Shown here piece after piece: positions 10,363 through 22,485 of a stretch of DNA of 64,000 bases. Both the position numbers and the translations under genes were made by a program. Below the pieces are notes generated by a model, which searched no databases, was not told the origin of the DNA, and was given only the letters and a program-made list of their open reading frames with translations. Origin of the DNA: Plantago ovata (Eukaryota > Streptophyta > Magnoliopsida > Lamiales > Plantaginaceae); NCBI GenBank assembly GCA_028274465.1, contig CM051456.1, forward strand, positions 13,605,745 through 13,669,744. The letters run 5' to 3'. Positions within the stretch are counted from its first letter, which is position 1, and each line of letters begins with the position of its first letter.

Positions 10363-12483
10363 ATGTTAGCCACACTCGCGCGCCAAGCCACTCATCAGGC
10401 ATCCATCATCCTCTTCACTCGCTCTCAGTCACACCTACTCCTCTCCACCCTAAAACCCAATCAACCACCATCATCATCTCTCCGCCGCATTTTCTCCACC
10501 TCCGCCTCCAAAATGGACGCCATCGGTGTTCTCATGATGTGCCCAATGAACGACTACCTCGAACGAGAGCTCGAAAAGCGCTTCAACCTCTTCCGCCACT
10601 GGAAACAGCCCGAATCCGTTACTCAGCACGCAGATTCGATCCGCGCCGTCGTAGGCTACGTCACCGCCGGAGCTGACGCGAAGCTGATCGAGGCGCTGCC
10701 GAAATTAGAAATCGTGTCGAGTTTCAGCGTCGGATTGGATAAAATTGACTTGGCTAAGTGTAAGGAGAAGGGGATTAGGGTTACGAATACGCCTGATGTG
10801 TTAACCGATGACGTTGCAGATTTGGCAATTGGATTGATGCTGGCGGTTTTGAGGAGGATTTGTGAGTGTGATAGCTATGTTCGGAAAGGATTGTGGAAAT
10901 CTGGGGACTACAAGCTGACTACTAGGGTAATTTACCACACTATTAGCAATATTCTTACTGTTTTTTATTTATGTTTGCTATATGTTTTCAGTTGCAATCA
11001 TGCCCTACCTGTGTCTTGTGAAACTTGTTTGATTTCAATTGAATGATTCATAACTTAATGCAACTGGCCTTTGGATATTGGTGATTTACAAGTCATTAGG
11101 AGTACTAATGAAGTTTGTCAATACCTTTGCTATAACTTAAAGTATGAAATTATAGTGTTAAGTCACTTTAGGGAACATCAAGTATGAAGTTGCTTCCATG
11201 TGCCTGTGCAGACACTAAGTGAATTTTTCGACTTATGTTTGGAATTGCACGCTGTATGCCAACACACAGCCTGTTTAGAGAGTGACTCTTTCAAATTTTC
11301 TATGTAGTTCCCTTGGGCTAGAGCTTTCAAACTTCTTGAGTCTTATCTTGGATTAATGATTCTACATGATAGGGCGCTTATGTTGGGGAGTAAGTCTGAG
11401 GAAGAAGCACTTCACACAAGTATAAATTGGTGTTGTGCCAAACTCTTGCAGTGGTGATGTTGTGAATTACTGATTGTTCCTGTGAATTTCATATTTATGT
11501 ATAATATTTGTTAATTGCTGTGGATATTGTTATAGTTAGTAGTAGAATGGCTTTAAACAGGAAGAAAAATTACCTAAGCTGGCCTTTTGTTGTCGAAATT
11601 CTATTAAATTTAGAATTATTATGAATTGCTGCATCGGCATAAATGGTGGATGCATTAGTATCATTACCAAAATATGAAATGCTGTGTTCCTGTAGTTGAC
11701 ACTATATTTATGGGCTTGGCTATTAGTTCTTCATGTGCTCGTCCTTTAATATCCATTGACTGGGTCACCTTGTTATGTACGAATGTGATTGTGGAATAGT
11801 TTGTGGCAATGTCTTGATGGGTCATGTGTTTCATACAGTAACAAGAGCATGCACCACGAGACGGTGCCCTTGGGCATGAAGAATAGTTCATATTTGGCTT
11901 GTCTTTTGTGTGATACTGTCTAGTTCTTCACAGTTTGAACTCCATGTTATATTTTCTCTTGCAGTTCAGTGGCAAAACAGTTGGTATTATAGGACTAGGC
12001 AGGATCGGATTAGCTATTGCTAAGCGAGCGGAGGCCTTTGATTGTCCTATCAGTTACCATTCGAGATCAAAGAAAACTGATGTAGACTACAAATACTATG
12101 GAAGTGTGATTGAATTAGCTTCAAACTGCGACATCCTCGTTGTGGCATGTGCATTAACCCCAGATACAACCCACATTGTGAACCGAGAAGTTATGAATGC
12201 CCTGGGGCCAAAGGGTGTGCTCATCAACATTGGCAGGGGTCCACATGTCGATGAATCTGAACTGGTCTTAGCTCTAGTGGAGGGCCGTTTGGGTGGTGCT
12301 GGACTTGATGTTTACGAAAAAGAACCTGAAGTCCCTGAACAACTCTTCGGGCTTGAAAATGTTGTCCTGTTGCCTCATGTAGGGAGTGCTACTGTTGAAA
12401 CACGCACAGATATGGCTGATCTTGTTCTTGGGAATTTGGAAGCTCATTTTGCCAACAAGCCACTATTAACTCCTGTGGTCTGA
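10363..12483 (+). CDS. HPR2: HPR2/HPPR-type D-2-hydroxyacid dehydrogenase, copy A
   Basis: Exon 1 ends at 10926 (donor after CTGACTACTAGG) and exon 2 is 11965-12483. From the family-conserved start at 10513 ([18 protein letters not shown]) the protein has 310 residues, close to the usual 313. It carries the Rossmann motif GIIGLGRIG and the catalytic triad of this family: Arg in NIGRG, Glu in EKEPEVPE and His in LLPHVGS. Relatives reduce hydroxypyruvate or glyoxylate with NADPH (cytosolic photorespiratory bypass), or 4-hydroxyphenylpyruvate in the rosmarinic-acid pathway; the substrate cannot be told from sequence. The frame stays open upstream to an ATG at 10363. This adds 50 residues rich in Arg and Ser, with no acidic residue, ending [11 protein letters not shown], like a mitochondrial presequence. 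Start choice (10363 or 10513) is therefore open. It is the first of a same-strand tandem array. Confidence 0.9.
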
Positions 12484-13215
12484 AATGCTATTGCTGTGTG
12501 AACTGTTTGGCTGTTAATAATTTATTAAAGGGGTATATGGTTGAGTTACTTGAGTATCTCTTGATCGGGCAATCAAATTTCATCTTATATTGATGGGTTT
12601 TAAATTGTATACTGTGTACTACTAGTTGCTTTGTTTGATGGCTCTCTGGTTTTTAATTTCTCTTCCATTTATGGTCAATATGGCGGATTACCCCTATGGG
12701 TATTTATTAGCTTCAACCCCCTGTGTTTGGAATTTGGATTAATAATTTAGAGCTTAGACTAAGTTTTGCATAACGGTTGGATATGTTTTGGTAGGTGGAA
12801 TAGGGCAATTCTCTTGCTCACACTGTCATCAAATTTTATAAGAGAAGTTGGTACTGATTTAACTTGATTCATGTATTTGTAACATATTATATTTATTTTT
12901 TTAAACGTGAAATATTACGACTACTCTTACCTCCATACCAACTCGGTTATGACTCAATTTCAATTACTCTTGCATCAATACCAACCCGGTTATGACTCAA
13001 TTTCAATCTATTTTATTACATTAGTTCGTAGATTTGTCAACTTGATTTTAAAAAGGAATAGAAAATAAAATAGTTAGCCATACACGCGCGCTAATCAGCT
13101 CTCACCATCTTTCTTCTTCACTCGCTGTCACTCTGACTCTCACCTACTCCTACTACTCTCCTCCACCCTAAAATCCGACCAACCATCATCATCTCTTCAC
13201 CGCATTTTCTCCAAA
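12484..13215. other. Spacer between HPR copies A and B
   Basis: It contains the 3' flank of copy A and the promoter of copy B. The words TAGTTAGCCA, CACCATCT and CCTCCACCCTAAAA before copy B resemble the region before copy A, showing that the duplication includes 5' sequence. No other gene is seen. Confidence 0.5.
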
Positions 13216-15196
13216 ATGGACGCCATCGGTGTTCTGATGATGTGCCCGATGAACAACTTCCTAGAGCAGGAGCTCGACAAGCGCTACAACCTCTTCCGCC
13301 ACTGGACTCAGCCCGATTCTCTCACTCACCACGCCGATTCGATCCGAGCCGTTGTAGGCAACGCCTCCGCCGGAGCCGACGCGAAGCTGATCGATGCGCT
13401 GCCTAAATTGGAAATCGTGTCGAGTTTCAGCGTTGGATTGGATAAGATTGACTTGGCCAAATGTAAGGAGAAGGGGATTAGGGTTACGAATACACCTGAT
13501 GTGTTGACCGATGACGCTGCAGATATGGCTATCGTACTGATGCTGGCGGTTTTGAGGAGGATTTGTGCGTGTGATAGCTTTGTTCGGAAAGGATTGTGGA
13601 AATTTGGGGACTTCAAGTTGACTAATAAGGTAATTAATTAACTGCTTTAACTGTTTTTCTTAATCTCTGCTTGCTTTATGTTTTGAGTCTCATGAATGAT
13701 TGATGATGGTGATGCAACTATGCCCTACCTTTGTTTGCTTTTTTCCACTTATAGTGTTATGTGAAACTTGTTTGATTTGACTTGAATGATTCATAACTCC
13801 ATTCAACTGAGTGTAATTGAGGGTTTAGTAAACTGCTATTTGGATAATGGTGATTTACAAGCCATTCTCAGTGTAACCAGCCATTAGGACTTAGGAGTAC
13901 TAATGAAGTTTCTCTATCAGTCTTTGCTATTAACCGGATACAACTTTAAGTCACTTTAGTATGGAATTGCACGCTGTATGCCATCACATGGCATGTTTAG
14001 AGTGTGAGTCTTTCAAATTTGCTATGTAGTTCCCTTGGTTAGAGTTATCAATCTTTTCGAGTCTTATCTTGGATTAATGATACTAAATGTATGGCATTTG
14101 TGTAAGGGATTAAGTCTGAAGAAGAATCACTTCACACAAGTATAAATTGGGGGATGTGCAAAACTCTTGCGGCGGTGATGTGGTGGAATACTGATCTTTC
14201 CTGAGAATTATAATATTTAATTATGCATTTGTTAACTGCTAGTGGGATTTGGATATTGCTATAGTCGGTCGCTCTATGGCTTTAAGCAGGAAGAAGAGTT
14301 ACCTTTAATTGGCCTTTCATTGAAGAAATTCTATTATGTTTAGAATTATTCTGAATTGGCTGCTTCAGCATTAATGGTGGATGCATTAGTAACATTACCA
14401 GAATATGAAATGTTGTGTTCATGTAGTTGACGAAATATGTATGGGCTTGGCTATTAGTGCTCTATGTGCTCGTCCTTTGATATCCATTGACTGCATCATC
14501 TTGTTATGTGCAAAAGAGATCTTAAAATAGTTTGTGCCAAAATGTCTTGATGGAGCATGTGTTTTTTACGGTAACAAGAGCATGCATGGAAGAATAGTTC
14601 ATATTTTGCTTGTCCTTTGCATAATATTTGATTTAGTTCTTCATAGTTTGAACTCCATCTTCAATTTAATCTTGCAGTTCAGTGGCAAAAGAGTTGGTAT
14701 TATAGGACTAGGCAGGATTGGGTCAGCAATTGCTAGGCGAGCGGAGGCCTTTGATTGTCCTATCAGTTACCATTCAAGATCAAAGAAACCTAATGTAGAT
14801 TACAAATACTATGGAAGTGTGATTGAATTAGCTTCGAACTGCGACATCCTCGTGGTGGCATGTGCACTGACCCCAGATACAATCCACATTGTGAATCGAG
14901 AAGTCATGAATGCCCTGGGGCCAAAGGGTGTGCTCATCAACATTGGCAGGGGTCCACATGTCGATGAATCTGAACTGGTTTCAGCTCTAGTGGAGGGCCG
15001 TTTGGGTGGTGCTGGACTTGATGTATACGAAAAGGAGCCTGAAGTCCCTGAACACCTCTTTGGGCTCGATAATGTTGTCCTGTTGCCTCATATAGGGAGT
15101 GGTACTGTCGAAACACGCTCAGTTATGGTTGATCTTGTTCTTCGGAATTTGGAAGCTCATTTTGCGAACAAGCCGTTATTAACTCCTGTGGTCTGA
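13216..15196 (+). CDS. HPR2: HPR2/HPPR-type D-2-hydroxyacid dehydrogenase, copy B
   Basis: Exon 1 is 13216-13629 and exon 2 is 14678-15196: 933 nt, 310 residues, the same architecture and intron phase as copy A. It starts [20 protein letters not shown] and ends [36 protein letters not shown] and LLPHIGS are all present, so the NAD(P)-binding and catalytic residues look intact. Unlike copy A there is no in-frame upstream ATG: the frame runs back to a TAG near 13072, so this copy should be cytosolic unless another start is used. Intron sequence is still alignable to copy A (shared words such as AATGGTGGATGCATTAGTA and CATGTGCTCGTCC or its variants), which indicates fairly recent duplication. 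Confidence 0.9.
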
Positions 15197-16180
15197 AATG
15201 CTATTGTTGTGTGATTTGTTTGGCTCATTAGACGGTTTTTCAATTGAATACATTGTACTACAGGTCTAGCTGATTTCTTGATTGCTCCCTGTTTATAATT
15301 CATTGGACCAAGTTTTGCATAACGGTTGCAAAACTACAATTCCACACTAGTAAAATTCGTTTAACTGATGCCAATAGCCTGTTGGAGAAGCTTTTTAGGA
15401 ATTTAGGAATGGGTTTTGTATAACTTACGAACGGGTCTGTCTTTCGGATTGGATATTGGGTTGTTTGGGTTGGATTGTTCAGGTGGGTGATTTTATTTTT
15501 GATCGGCTTCGGATTGGATTTATATGGGAAGAAGTTCACTAATGTGTTAACCTCTTTCACCTGTAATTATTTTGACCAAGTGAATCTTGTGGTTTTAAAA
15601 TTTGGCTTGGATCTTCCGCGGACTGCGAGGAACAATTTATTGGAAGACGTACACTTGGAGAATGCTGCAGTAGCCGGCGGTTTGGAATATATCTTTTGTC
15701 TACCGAGAATGTATATCCAAATTGATGATATTTTAGGCCAGCTTGAAATTGGTGCAATGCTGAAGAACTTTGTAACATTCCCTACCTCAATCTATGATGT
15801 CTCCTAGATTTATAGGTTTAAGTGTGTATGTTTGGGACTTCTTGGCTAGATGGATTGGTATGTAACTTAAAACTACTTGTGTTTTATATATCCCACTGGA
15901 TATGAATTGGATATGAATTATGTGATTCTAGTTGTTTAATTAATTGAAGTTGTAACGTCCCAAAACTTTAGTAACTTGAACCGATTAGTGATCGGGCAGT
16001 ACCAAAGTGTACTCATCTATTCTTTCATTTATATAAATTATCTTTACGGTTTGATTTAGTATTTATTAAAGTTTAAGTGAAACTAAAAAGAAAATCAATA
16101 AAACAAACGTAAACGATTTGAAATAATAGATATTTATGATATTTTTTTAAATAATAAAATCAAATAAAGTTGGATTGTCC
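15197..16180. other. Spacer after HPR copy B
   Basis: It starts with 3' flank shared with copy A (AAGTTTTGCATAACGGTTG occurs after both). The 15475-15807 open frame on the plus strand shows no recognised domain and probably arises by chance. I see no RNA gene. Confidence 0.4.
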
Positions 16181-16184
16181 CCGA

Positions 16185-16392
16185 TGAAATTTTAGTCAAG
16201 GCGAAGATGATCGAGGCGCCACCTACAACGGTTCGGATCGAATCAGCTGCTGAGTAAGGGATTCGGGATGAGTCCAGTGGCAGTAGAGGTTGAAGCGATT
16301 TTCTAATGAAGTAGTTGATCGGGCACATCATCAGAATACCTATGGGGTCCATTTTGGAGGCGATGGGGGAGAAACTGCGGCGGAGAGATGGG
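16185..16392 (-). pseudogene. Inverted fragment of HPR exon 1 and its leader
   Basis: On the minus strand 16392-16215 reproduces the leader (TCTCCGCCGCAGTTTCTCC) and the first ~140 bp of HPR exon 1 (MDPIGILMMCPIN, then a frameshift). Words such as TCTACTGCCACTGGACTCAT are closer to copy C than to A or B. The copy stops inside exon 1 at about 16215 and joins a short stretch in direct orientation (GCGAAGATGATCGAGGCGCC, 16201-16220) that also derives from exon 1. It cannot encode an enzyme. Its position is head-to-head with copy C, about 230 bp away. Confidence 0.8.
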
Positions 16393-16641
16393 AGAATAAA
16401 AAAGACAAAATAGTACTCAACATGATTTTAAAAAAATTAAAAAATTAAATACTACAGTAGTAGCCAACTTGATTTTAAAAAAGAATAGAAAATGAAATAG
16501 TTAGCCACACTCGCGCGCCAATGAGCTCATCATCTTCTTCTTCACTCGCTCACAAAGTCTCAGAAAACTCCTTTCCACACTAAAACCCAACCAACCCTCA
16601 TCATCATCTCTCCGCCGCAGTTTTTCCACCGTCGCCTCCAA

Positions 16642-18372
16642 ATGGACCGCATCGGTGTTCTGATGATGTGCCCGATCAACAACTACCTCGAACAGGAGCT
16701 AGAAAAGCGCTTCAACCTCTTCTGCCACTGGACTCACCCGAATCCCTCACTCAGCACGCCGATTCGATCCGAGCCGTTGTAGCTCACGGAGCCACCGGAG
16801 CCGACGCGAAGCTGATCGAGGCGCTTCCGAAATTAGAGATCGTGTCGAGTTTCAGCGTCGGATTGGATAAAATTGACTTGGCTAAGTGTAAGGAAAAGGG
16901 GATTAGGGTTACGAATACGCCCGATGTGTTAACTGATGACGTTGCAGATTTGGCTATCGCGCTGATGCTGGCAGTTTTGAGGAGGATTTGTGAGTGTGAC
17001 AGCTATGTTCGGAAAGGATTGTGGAAATCTGGGGACTTCAAATTGACTACTAGGGTAATTAAGTTTACTAGCACTATTTTTACTGTTTTTCTCTATCTTT
17101 GCTTTATGTTTTCACTTGCAATCATGGCCTACCTGTGTATTGTGAAACTTGTTTGATTTGACTTGAATGATTCATAACTCCCGGTTAATACACTATTTGG
17201 TGAAGATTAATTAGAAAACTGCTCTTTTTGGGTATTGGTGATTTACGCCATTCTGAGGGTTTCGCTGAAAACTAGTCATTAGAAGTACTAATGTAGTTCC
17301 CTTGGGTTAGTGTTATCAAGCTTTTTGAGTCTTATCTTGGATTAATGATTCTACATGATAGGGATTAGGTCTGAGGAAGAACCATTTTAAACAAAGTATT
17401 AATAGGAGGATCTGCCAAACTCTTGCGGTGGTGATGGTGTGAAGTACTGATCTTACCTTAAATTGGACTATTGTTGTTGAAATTCTATTAAGTTTAGTAT
17501 TATCATGAACTGGCTGCTTCAGCATTAACGGTGGATGCATTAGTAACATTACCATAATATGAAATGTTGTTTTCTGTAGTTGACGCAATATGTATGGGCT
17601 TGGCTATTAGTGCTTTGTGTGCTCATCCTTTGATATTCATGACTGTCACATTGTTATGTACGAATGTGATTGTGGAATAGTTTGTGCCAAAATGTCTTCA
17701 TGGGGCATGTATTTTTAAACGGTAACAATGCACCATGTGACAGTGCCCTTGGGCTCGGAAGAATAGTTCATATTTTGCTTGTCCTTTGCATAATACTTTC
17801 TTTAGTTCTTCATACTTCATAGTTTGAACTCCATCTTCTATTTTATCTTGCAGTTCAGTGGCAAAAGAGTTGGTATTATAGGACTAGGCAGGATTGGGTC
17901 AGCTATTGCTAAGCGAGTGGAGGCATTTGATTGTTCTATCAGTTACCATTCGCGATCGAAGAAACCTAATGTAGACTACAAATACTATGGAAGTGTGACT
18001 GAATTAGCTTCGAACTGCGACATCCTCGTGGTGGCATGTGCATTAACCCCAGATACAACCCACATTGTGAATCGAGAAGTCATGAATGCCCTGGGGCCAA
18101 AGGGTGTGCTCATCAACATTGGCAGGGGTCCACATGTCGATGAACCTGAACTTGTTTTGGCTCTAGTGGAGGGCCGTTTGGGTGGTGCTGGACTTGATGT
18201 TTACGAAAAGGAACCTGAAGTCCCTGAACAACTCTTTGGGCTTGACAATGTTGTCCTGTTGCCTCATGTAGGGAGTGGCACGGTTGAAACACGCACAGAT
18301 ATGGCTGATCTTGTTCTTGGGAATTTGGAAGCTCATTTTGCAAACAAGCCGCTGTTAACTCCTGTAGTGTGA
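16642..18372 (+). pseudogene. HPR2/HPPR-type copy C with 1-bp deletion in exon 1
   Basis: Exon 1 is 16642-17054 (413 nt, against 414 in copies A and B) and exon 2 is 17854-18372. The start encodes [20 protein letters not shown]. After the codons for CHW-THP the frame is lost because ACTCACCCG here corresponds to ACTCAGCCCG in copy B. Downstream everything is intact: [42 protein letters not shown] and LLPHVGS. The only in-frame start for the downstream part is an ATG at 16668, which would give an altered, non-homologous first ~27 residues. The break is single and recent. It could be an assembly error, a fresh pseudogene or an allele; splice sites remain good. Confidence 0.75.
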
Positions 18373-18919
18373 AATGCTATATGGTTGACTATATAGTACA
18401 CCCTTCCATTCTCTCTTTGATTTAGGCAATTTTCGACTGATTACAGTGTACTGACTCCTAGCTATTTTCTTGATTTGCTCTCTGGTTTTTAAATTTCATC
18501 ATACATTTATGGTCGATTCGTCAAACCCTTCATTATCTCTTCTAGCTGTTTTCTTGATTTGCTCTCTGGTTTTCAATTTTCATCTTACATTTACGGTTAG
18601 TTAGTCATAGTGCCATACCCTTCATTCTCTCTTTATGTTTGGAGTAGTGAAAACTGAAAAGGATTGTTGGGTGTTTAAACTTAATCGACCAGTTTAAAGT
18701 TTTCATCCCAACACACACATACAAAATTATTAGAACCTTTCGCAATCGAGTAGTTGTTTTCTTACAAAACCTGATAGAAAACGCTCCCATGATTGGGCTT
18801 CAGAAAGTGCGGGCATCGTGGTGCCAGAGTGTGAGTATAAAGAATGGATGGGTTGTGATTTCAATTCGAAGTATAAATGAGCCATTAGTAGATCACAAAC
18901 TGGATTGGCGATACCGGTA
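18373..18919. other. 3' flank of HPR copy C with a short internal duplication
   Basis: The block TTTCTTGATTTGCTCTCTGG followed by TTTT-AA-TTTCATC and CATTTA-GGT appears twice (about 18462-18515 and 18549-18600), and related sequence recurs after the decayed copy E at 22990-23095. This marks the extent of segmental copying. No gene is seen. Confidence 0.5.
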
Positions 18920-19170
18920 GAATTAATGTTGAATAGTTACAAGCCCGCTACAGAATCATCAATCGAACAAATGTTGGAACAAATACTTGATCATGAGTCG
19001 GATGACAAGAATTGCACCGTATGCTTAGAAACTTTGGGCCATTGAGGAATGAAGTTGCATACTTGCATAGGATTAATTTGCTGCTCGATTATTCATGGAG
19101 AATGCATCCCGTCCAATGGTTGAAGACAAGCCACACCTGTCTTATCTGCCAATATCAGTTTCCTATGTTA
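18920..19170 (+). pseudogene. RING-H2 finger gene fragment
   Basis: One frame reads SYKPATESSIEQMLEQILDH, then DDKNCTVCLETLG; after a stop or frameshift another frame reads RMHPVQWLKTSHTCLICQYQFP. Together these match the start of a RING-H2 ubiquitin-ligase domain (CxVC) and its end (HPV-QWL-TSHTCLIC), as in small ATL or BCA2-like E3 ligases. The central Cys-His part is degraded, so it cannot fold as a RING. It lies between HPR copy C and the HPR3-like gene. Confidence 0.6.
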
Positions 19171-19534
19171 CACTCTCCATCTAGGGAAAAAAAATTCCAT
19201 TTGATTTTGTTGGATATTTTTAAGTCTGATTTTGACCTTATATATTCCAAATCATTGCAGATCAATTCCTTATGACCTTATGCAGTAGATTTCTCAAACT
19301 GAGCAGTCTATTCAGTAGCAGGGGATTAACTGAGGATATCAAGGATTACTTCAGAATTGCAAATAAAGTGAACTACTAGCTGTGATAGATTAGAAGATAT
19401 AACTGGGTCTGGGCCGGTTTGCTTTTTTGTTTTATTTGTTTTTTTTACTTATCCAACATTTTTCCGTTAGAAATTTTATTGAAACCATTTTCGGTTTTTC
19501 ACATTTACGCCCGGTAATTTTCATTATCATAATC

Positions 19535-21010
19535 ATGAGTACCTTACCTTCCTCTTCCTCACCAATCGGCGTTCTTCAAACCCGGCCGTTATCCGATTAC
19601 CTCCAAAATGAAATCTCCAACAGATATTCCCTCTTCAAGCTCTGGCAAGTCCCTCTAGAATCTCGCCGCCACTTCCTAGACCAAAACTCCGATCGCATCC
19701 ACGCGATTGTCTGCAACGGCTATAGCGGCGCCACTACTGACCTCATCGACTCTCTTCCGCGCCTCGAGATCATCTCAAACCATGGCACTGGCCTCGACAA
19801 AATCGACTTGGACAAGTGCAGAAGCAGGGGAATTAGAGTGACTTACACTCCTGACACTTTGACTAATGAGGTCGCGGATATGGCGATTCTCCTGGCTTTG
19901 GCGACTGCGAGGCGGATTTGTGCTGCCGATCGGTACCTGAGAGGCGGAGACTGGCGGAAATCCGATTTTGAGCTGACTATCAAGGTACAGTATAATCAAC
20001 ATCATGTCCAGCTAATTTTGATTTTTTTTTATCCAGTATGCTATATAGTCTGAGAAACTTTGTGATTGAGCATAAATGTAATTTGAATAGTTTTATGCAG
20101 CTGAGGATGAAATTGTGGAAGTTGCTGACTGATTAGAGCTGGAATTTTAGAAATTTAGGACACTTTGGTTTACTAACTGTTTGTGTTTGGGATGCATTTG
20201 CTTCTACTAGTACTAGTACTAATACTGAGTATCGCGAATTAGAACGAAGCTATTCACAAGCTGTCTAGATTTCTTACTGTAACATTAGATGTTACATTCA
20301 GTTTTGAAGGTAAGTTACCACAACTAACCGATGATTGGTAGTATTTCGTAACAACAGTTGGCATAGATCAGACTTGTTCAGCTTTTCTTCTGAACTTGAG
20401 AAGAATGAATAATTCGGTTTGGGAGTTTAGACATCAGTTCTAGTTGTCATTTCCTAGTTTCACTCATTTTGATTTTCACCTCACTTTGCAGTTTAGTGGT
20501 AAGTCGGTTGGAATCATTGGTTTGGGCAGGATTGGCTCAGCGATTGCTAGAAGAGCAGAAGGCTTTGGCTGTTCGATTGGTTACCACTCCCGATCCCAAA
20601 AACCGAATTTGAGGTACAAATATTATCCATCTGTTGTCGACTTGGCCTCCAACTCCCAAATCCTTTTTGTGGCGTGTGCTTTGAACCATGAAACTCACCA
20701 CATTGTAAACCGTGAAGTTATCGATGCCCTGGGTAGAAATGGTATTATAGTCAACATTGGTAGGGGATCTCACATTGATGAAGCTGAATTGATATCTGCT
20801 CTTGTTGATGGCCGGTTGGGAGGGGCTGGACTAGATGTGTTGGAAAATGAGCCAGAAGTACCAGAGCCCCTCCTTGGACTTGATAATGTTGTCCTCTCAC
20901 CCCATGTCGGTGCCTCTACTGTTGAAACTCGTAAGGCGATGGCTGACCTCGTTATTGCTAACCTAGAAGCTCATTTTTCAAACAAACCGCTATTGACGCC
21001 AGTTATTTGA
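19535..21010 (+). CDS. HPR3-like D-2-hydroxyacid dehydrogenase, divergent array member D
   Basis: Exon 1 is 19535-19984 and exon 2 is 20492-21010: 969 nt, 322 residues. It shares the single intron position with copies A-C, directly before the codons for FSGK. The N-terminus is [20 protein letters not shown], longer and clearly different, and the substrate-domain loop reads [13 protein letters not shown] where A-C have [13 protein letters not shown]. The cofactor motif GIIGLGRIG and the catalytic residues (Arg in NIGRG, Glu in ENEPEVPE, His in LSPHVGA) are intact. This resembles the HPR3/HPPR3 subgroup, which accepts glyoxylate, hydroxypyruvate or hydroxyphenylpyruvate; the preferred substrate is not predictable. 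It is likely an older duplicate than A-C. Confidence 0.88.
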
Positions 21011-22116
21011 TTTGTCCTAATGGTCTTCTCTGGTAATATTTCCCATATGCTATACCAGTTTATCTTCATTAAAGCCAACCGTTACATTGTTAATAAAATT
21101 TGGACCATAGTTTGCATCATACGCACACACATAGTATATAAATATAATATAGATTGACCATGTATAAGACATCCATTTTTTTGGGATTTGATAGTAAATT
21201 AGGTGTTCTTATTAGGAAGCCGCTAAGGTATAGACTCTCTTTTTCCTATGTAATACTCTACTACCAAGCAAAGTGTTATAATGGCCTATGGGTGTTTTGA
21301 GTTCACGGGAACAGTTATTCATAGTCTTTAGACTCTTTACTGGAGTCGGTACATACACATGAAGTATCTAGCTTCATACTTAGATCTCTCAACACAGAGG
21401 TTGCCTCTTTCCACCCACCATTCCTACTGTTTTATTCTTTTTGTTGCTTTCAGTTATAGAGACCTTGCATTTCTACATTGAGAGGCACAGATTCAGGAAG
21501 CAATCGATATGTTGAAATTATATCCTGAGGATTTAGAATGTTCTACGACTTTTGGAGATAACTAAAAGGAGCCAAGCCAACACTACACACAGGGTTATAC
21601 AGAGAAGTTTTTTGAAAAAACAGCTACCCAGTACTTACAATCAGAACAATGTTGATGAAGTTAAAGAGTGGGAACTGTTAGGGATCTATGCTCTAGCCTC
21701 TTGGGAGAATAAAGATTTGGCTATACAGGGATGTTCATATGCTTTAATCATGCTTTCTACTGGTAGGATTGTCCGTTTTGTCACAGTGTTATTCCGGCAT
21801 TGTAGGAAAATAAGCTAATTACCAATCTCAAATGTTTTGTACTACTATGTTTGTATCTCTTGGAATAATTTACTTCATCTTCTAAAGAGCAGTGCTATTA
21901 TTGCAATTGTTTCTTAATTGAAGCAGGAGCTGATGATATGGGTGTCCCCCCACATTGTATGATTCATATCCTAACTGCAATCTGCTAAATGGGCCAAGGG
22001 AAAGCGATGCAGAGGTACTAATCCTTCTCCTCATTCCCCAATTCTTAGTGAGTAGTGACTGAGCAAGAACGGACCTCAGAACCTTAGCAGTTTCATTGCA
22101 ATTTACTTGATCAATA
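21011..22116. other. Intergenic region after the HPR3-like gene
   Basis: A stretch near 21500-21650 reads EAIDMLKLYPEDLECSTTFG in one frame and then continues in others, so it may be a decayed gene, but I do not recognise it. No intact gene, RNA gene or transposon end is visible. Confidence 0.35.
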
Positions 22117-22350
22117 TTGATGTTATTGTTCTGATTGTAAGCATTTGACCAGCGTTCCATCTAAAAAGTCGATTTCAAGTGTTGTTCTGGACTTATAGGT
22201 TAGATTCTCTTGTAAATATTGGGTCAGGAATCCCTTAAATATGGTCACATTCAGGCAAACCCATGCCAATATTGCTATGTCTTTCATTTGATAACCTTAA
22301 CCTGCTAGCAATGCACATCATTTTAAGCAAACAGAATACTTCTGCCCAAG
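22117..22350. repeat. Dispersed repeat, copy 1 (partner at 28137-28575)
   Basis: The order of words GTTATTGTTCTGATTGTAA, CATTTGACCA, TTGTTCTGGACTTA, GTTAGATTCTC, ATATTGGGT, AGGAATCCCT, CAGGCAAAC and CTAGCAATGCACATCAT is shared with 28137-28575. The partner has about 200 bp of extra sequence between the TGGACTTA and GTTAGATTCTC words. It may be a low-copy transposon-derived repeat, or a segmental copy flanking HPR fragment E. Confidence 0.75.
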
Positions 22351-22485
22351 GAGGGTATACTAGTTAGTATAAATACTCCATCCATAAATCATTTCATTGA
22401 CTTGTTAATACAACACACATTTTATTTACTCTTTCATGTTCCGCTTTGATATGTACTTTGAGATCTTGAAGATCCTACCTGATTG

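Noticed and set aside
15475-15807. 110-codon plus-strand open frame after HPR copy B
   Set aside because: No known domain, no homology to the array and no splice support; treated as chance.
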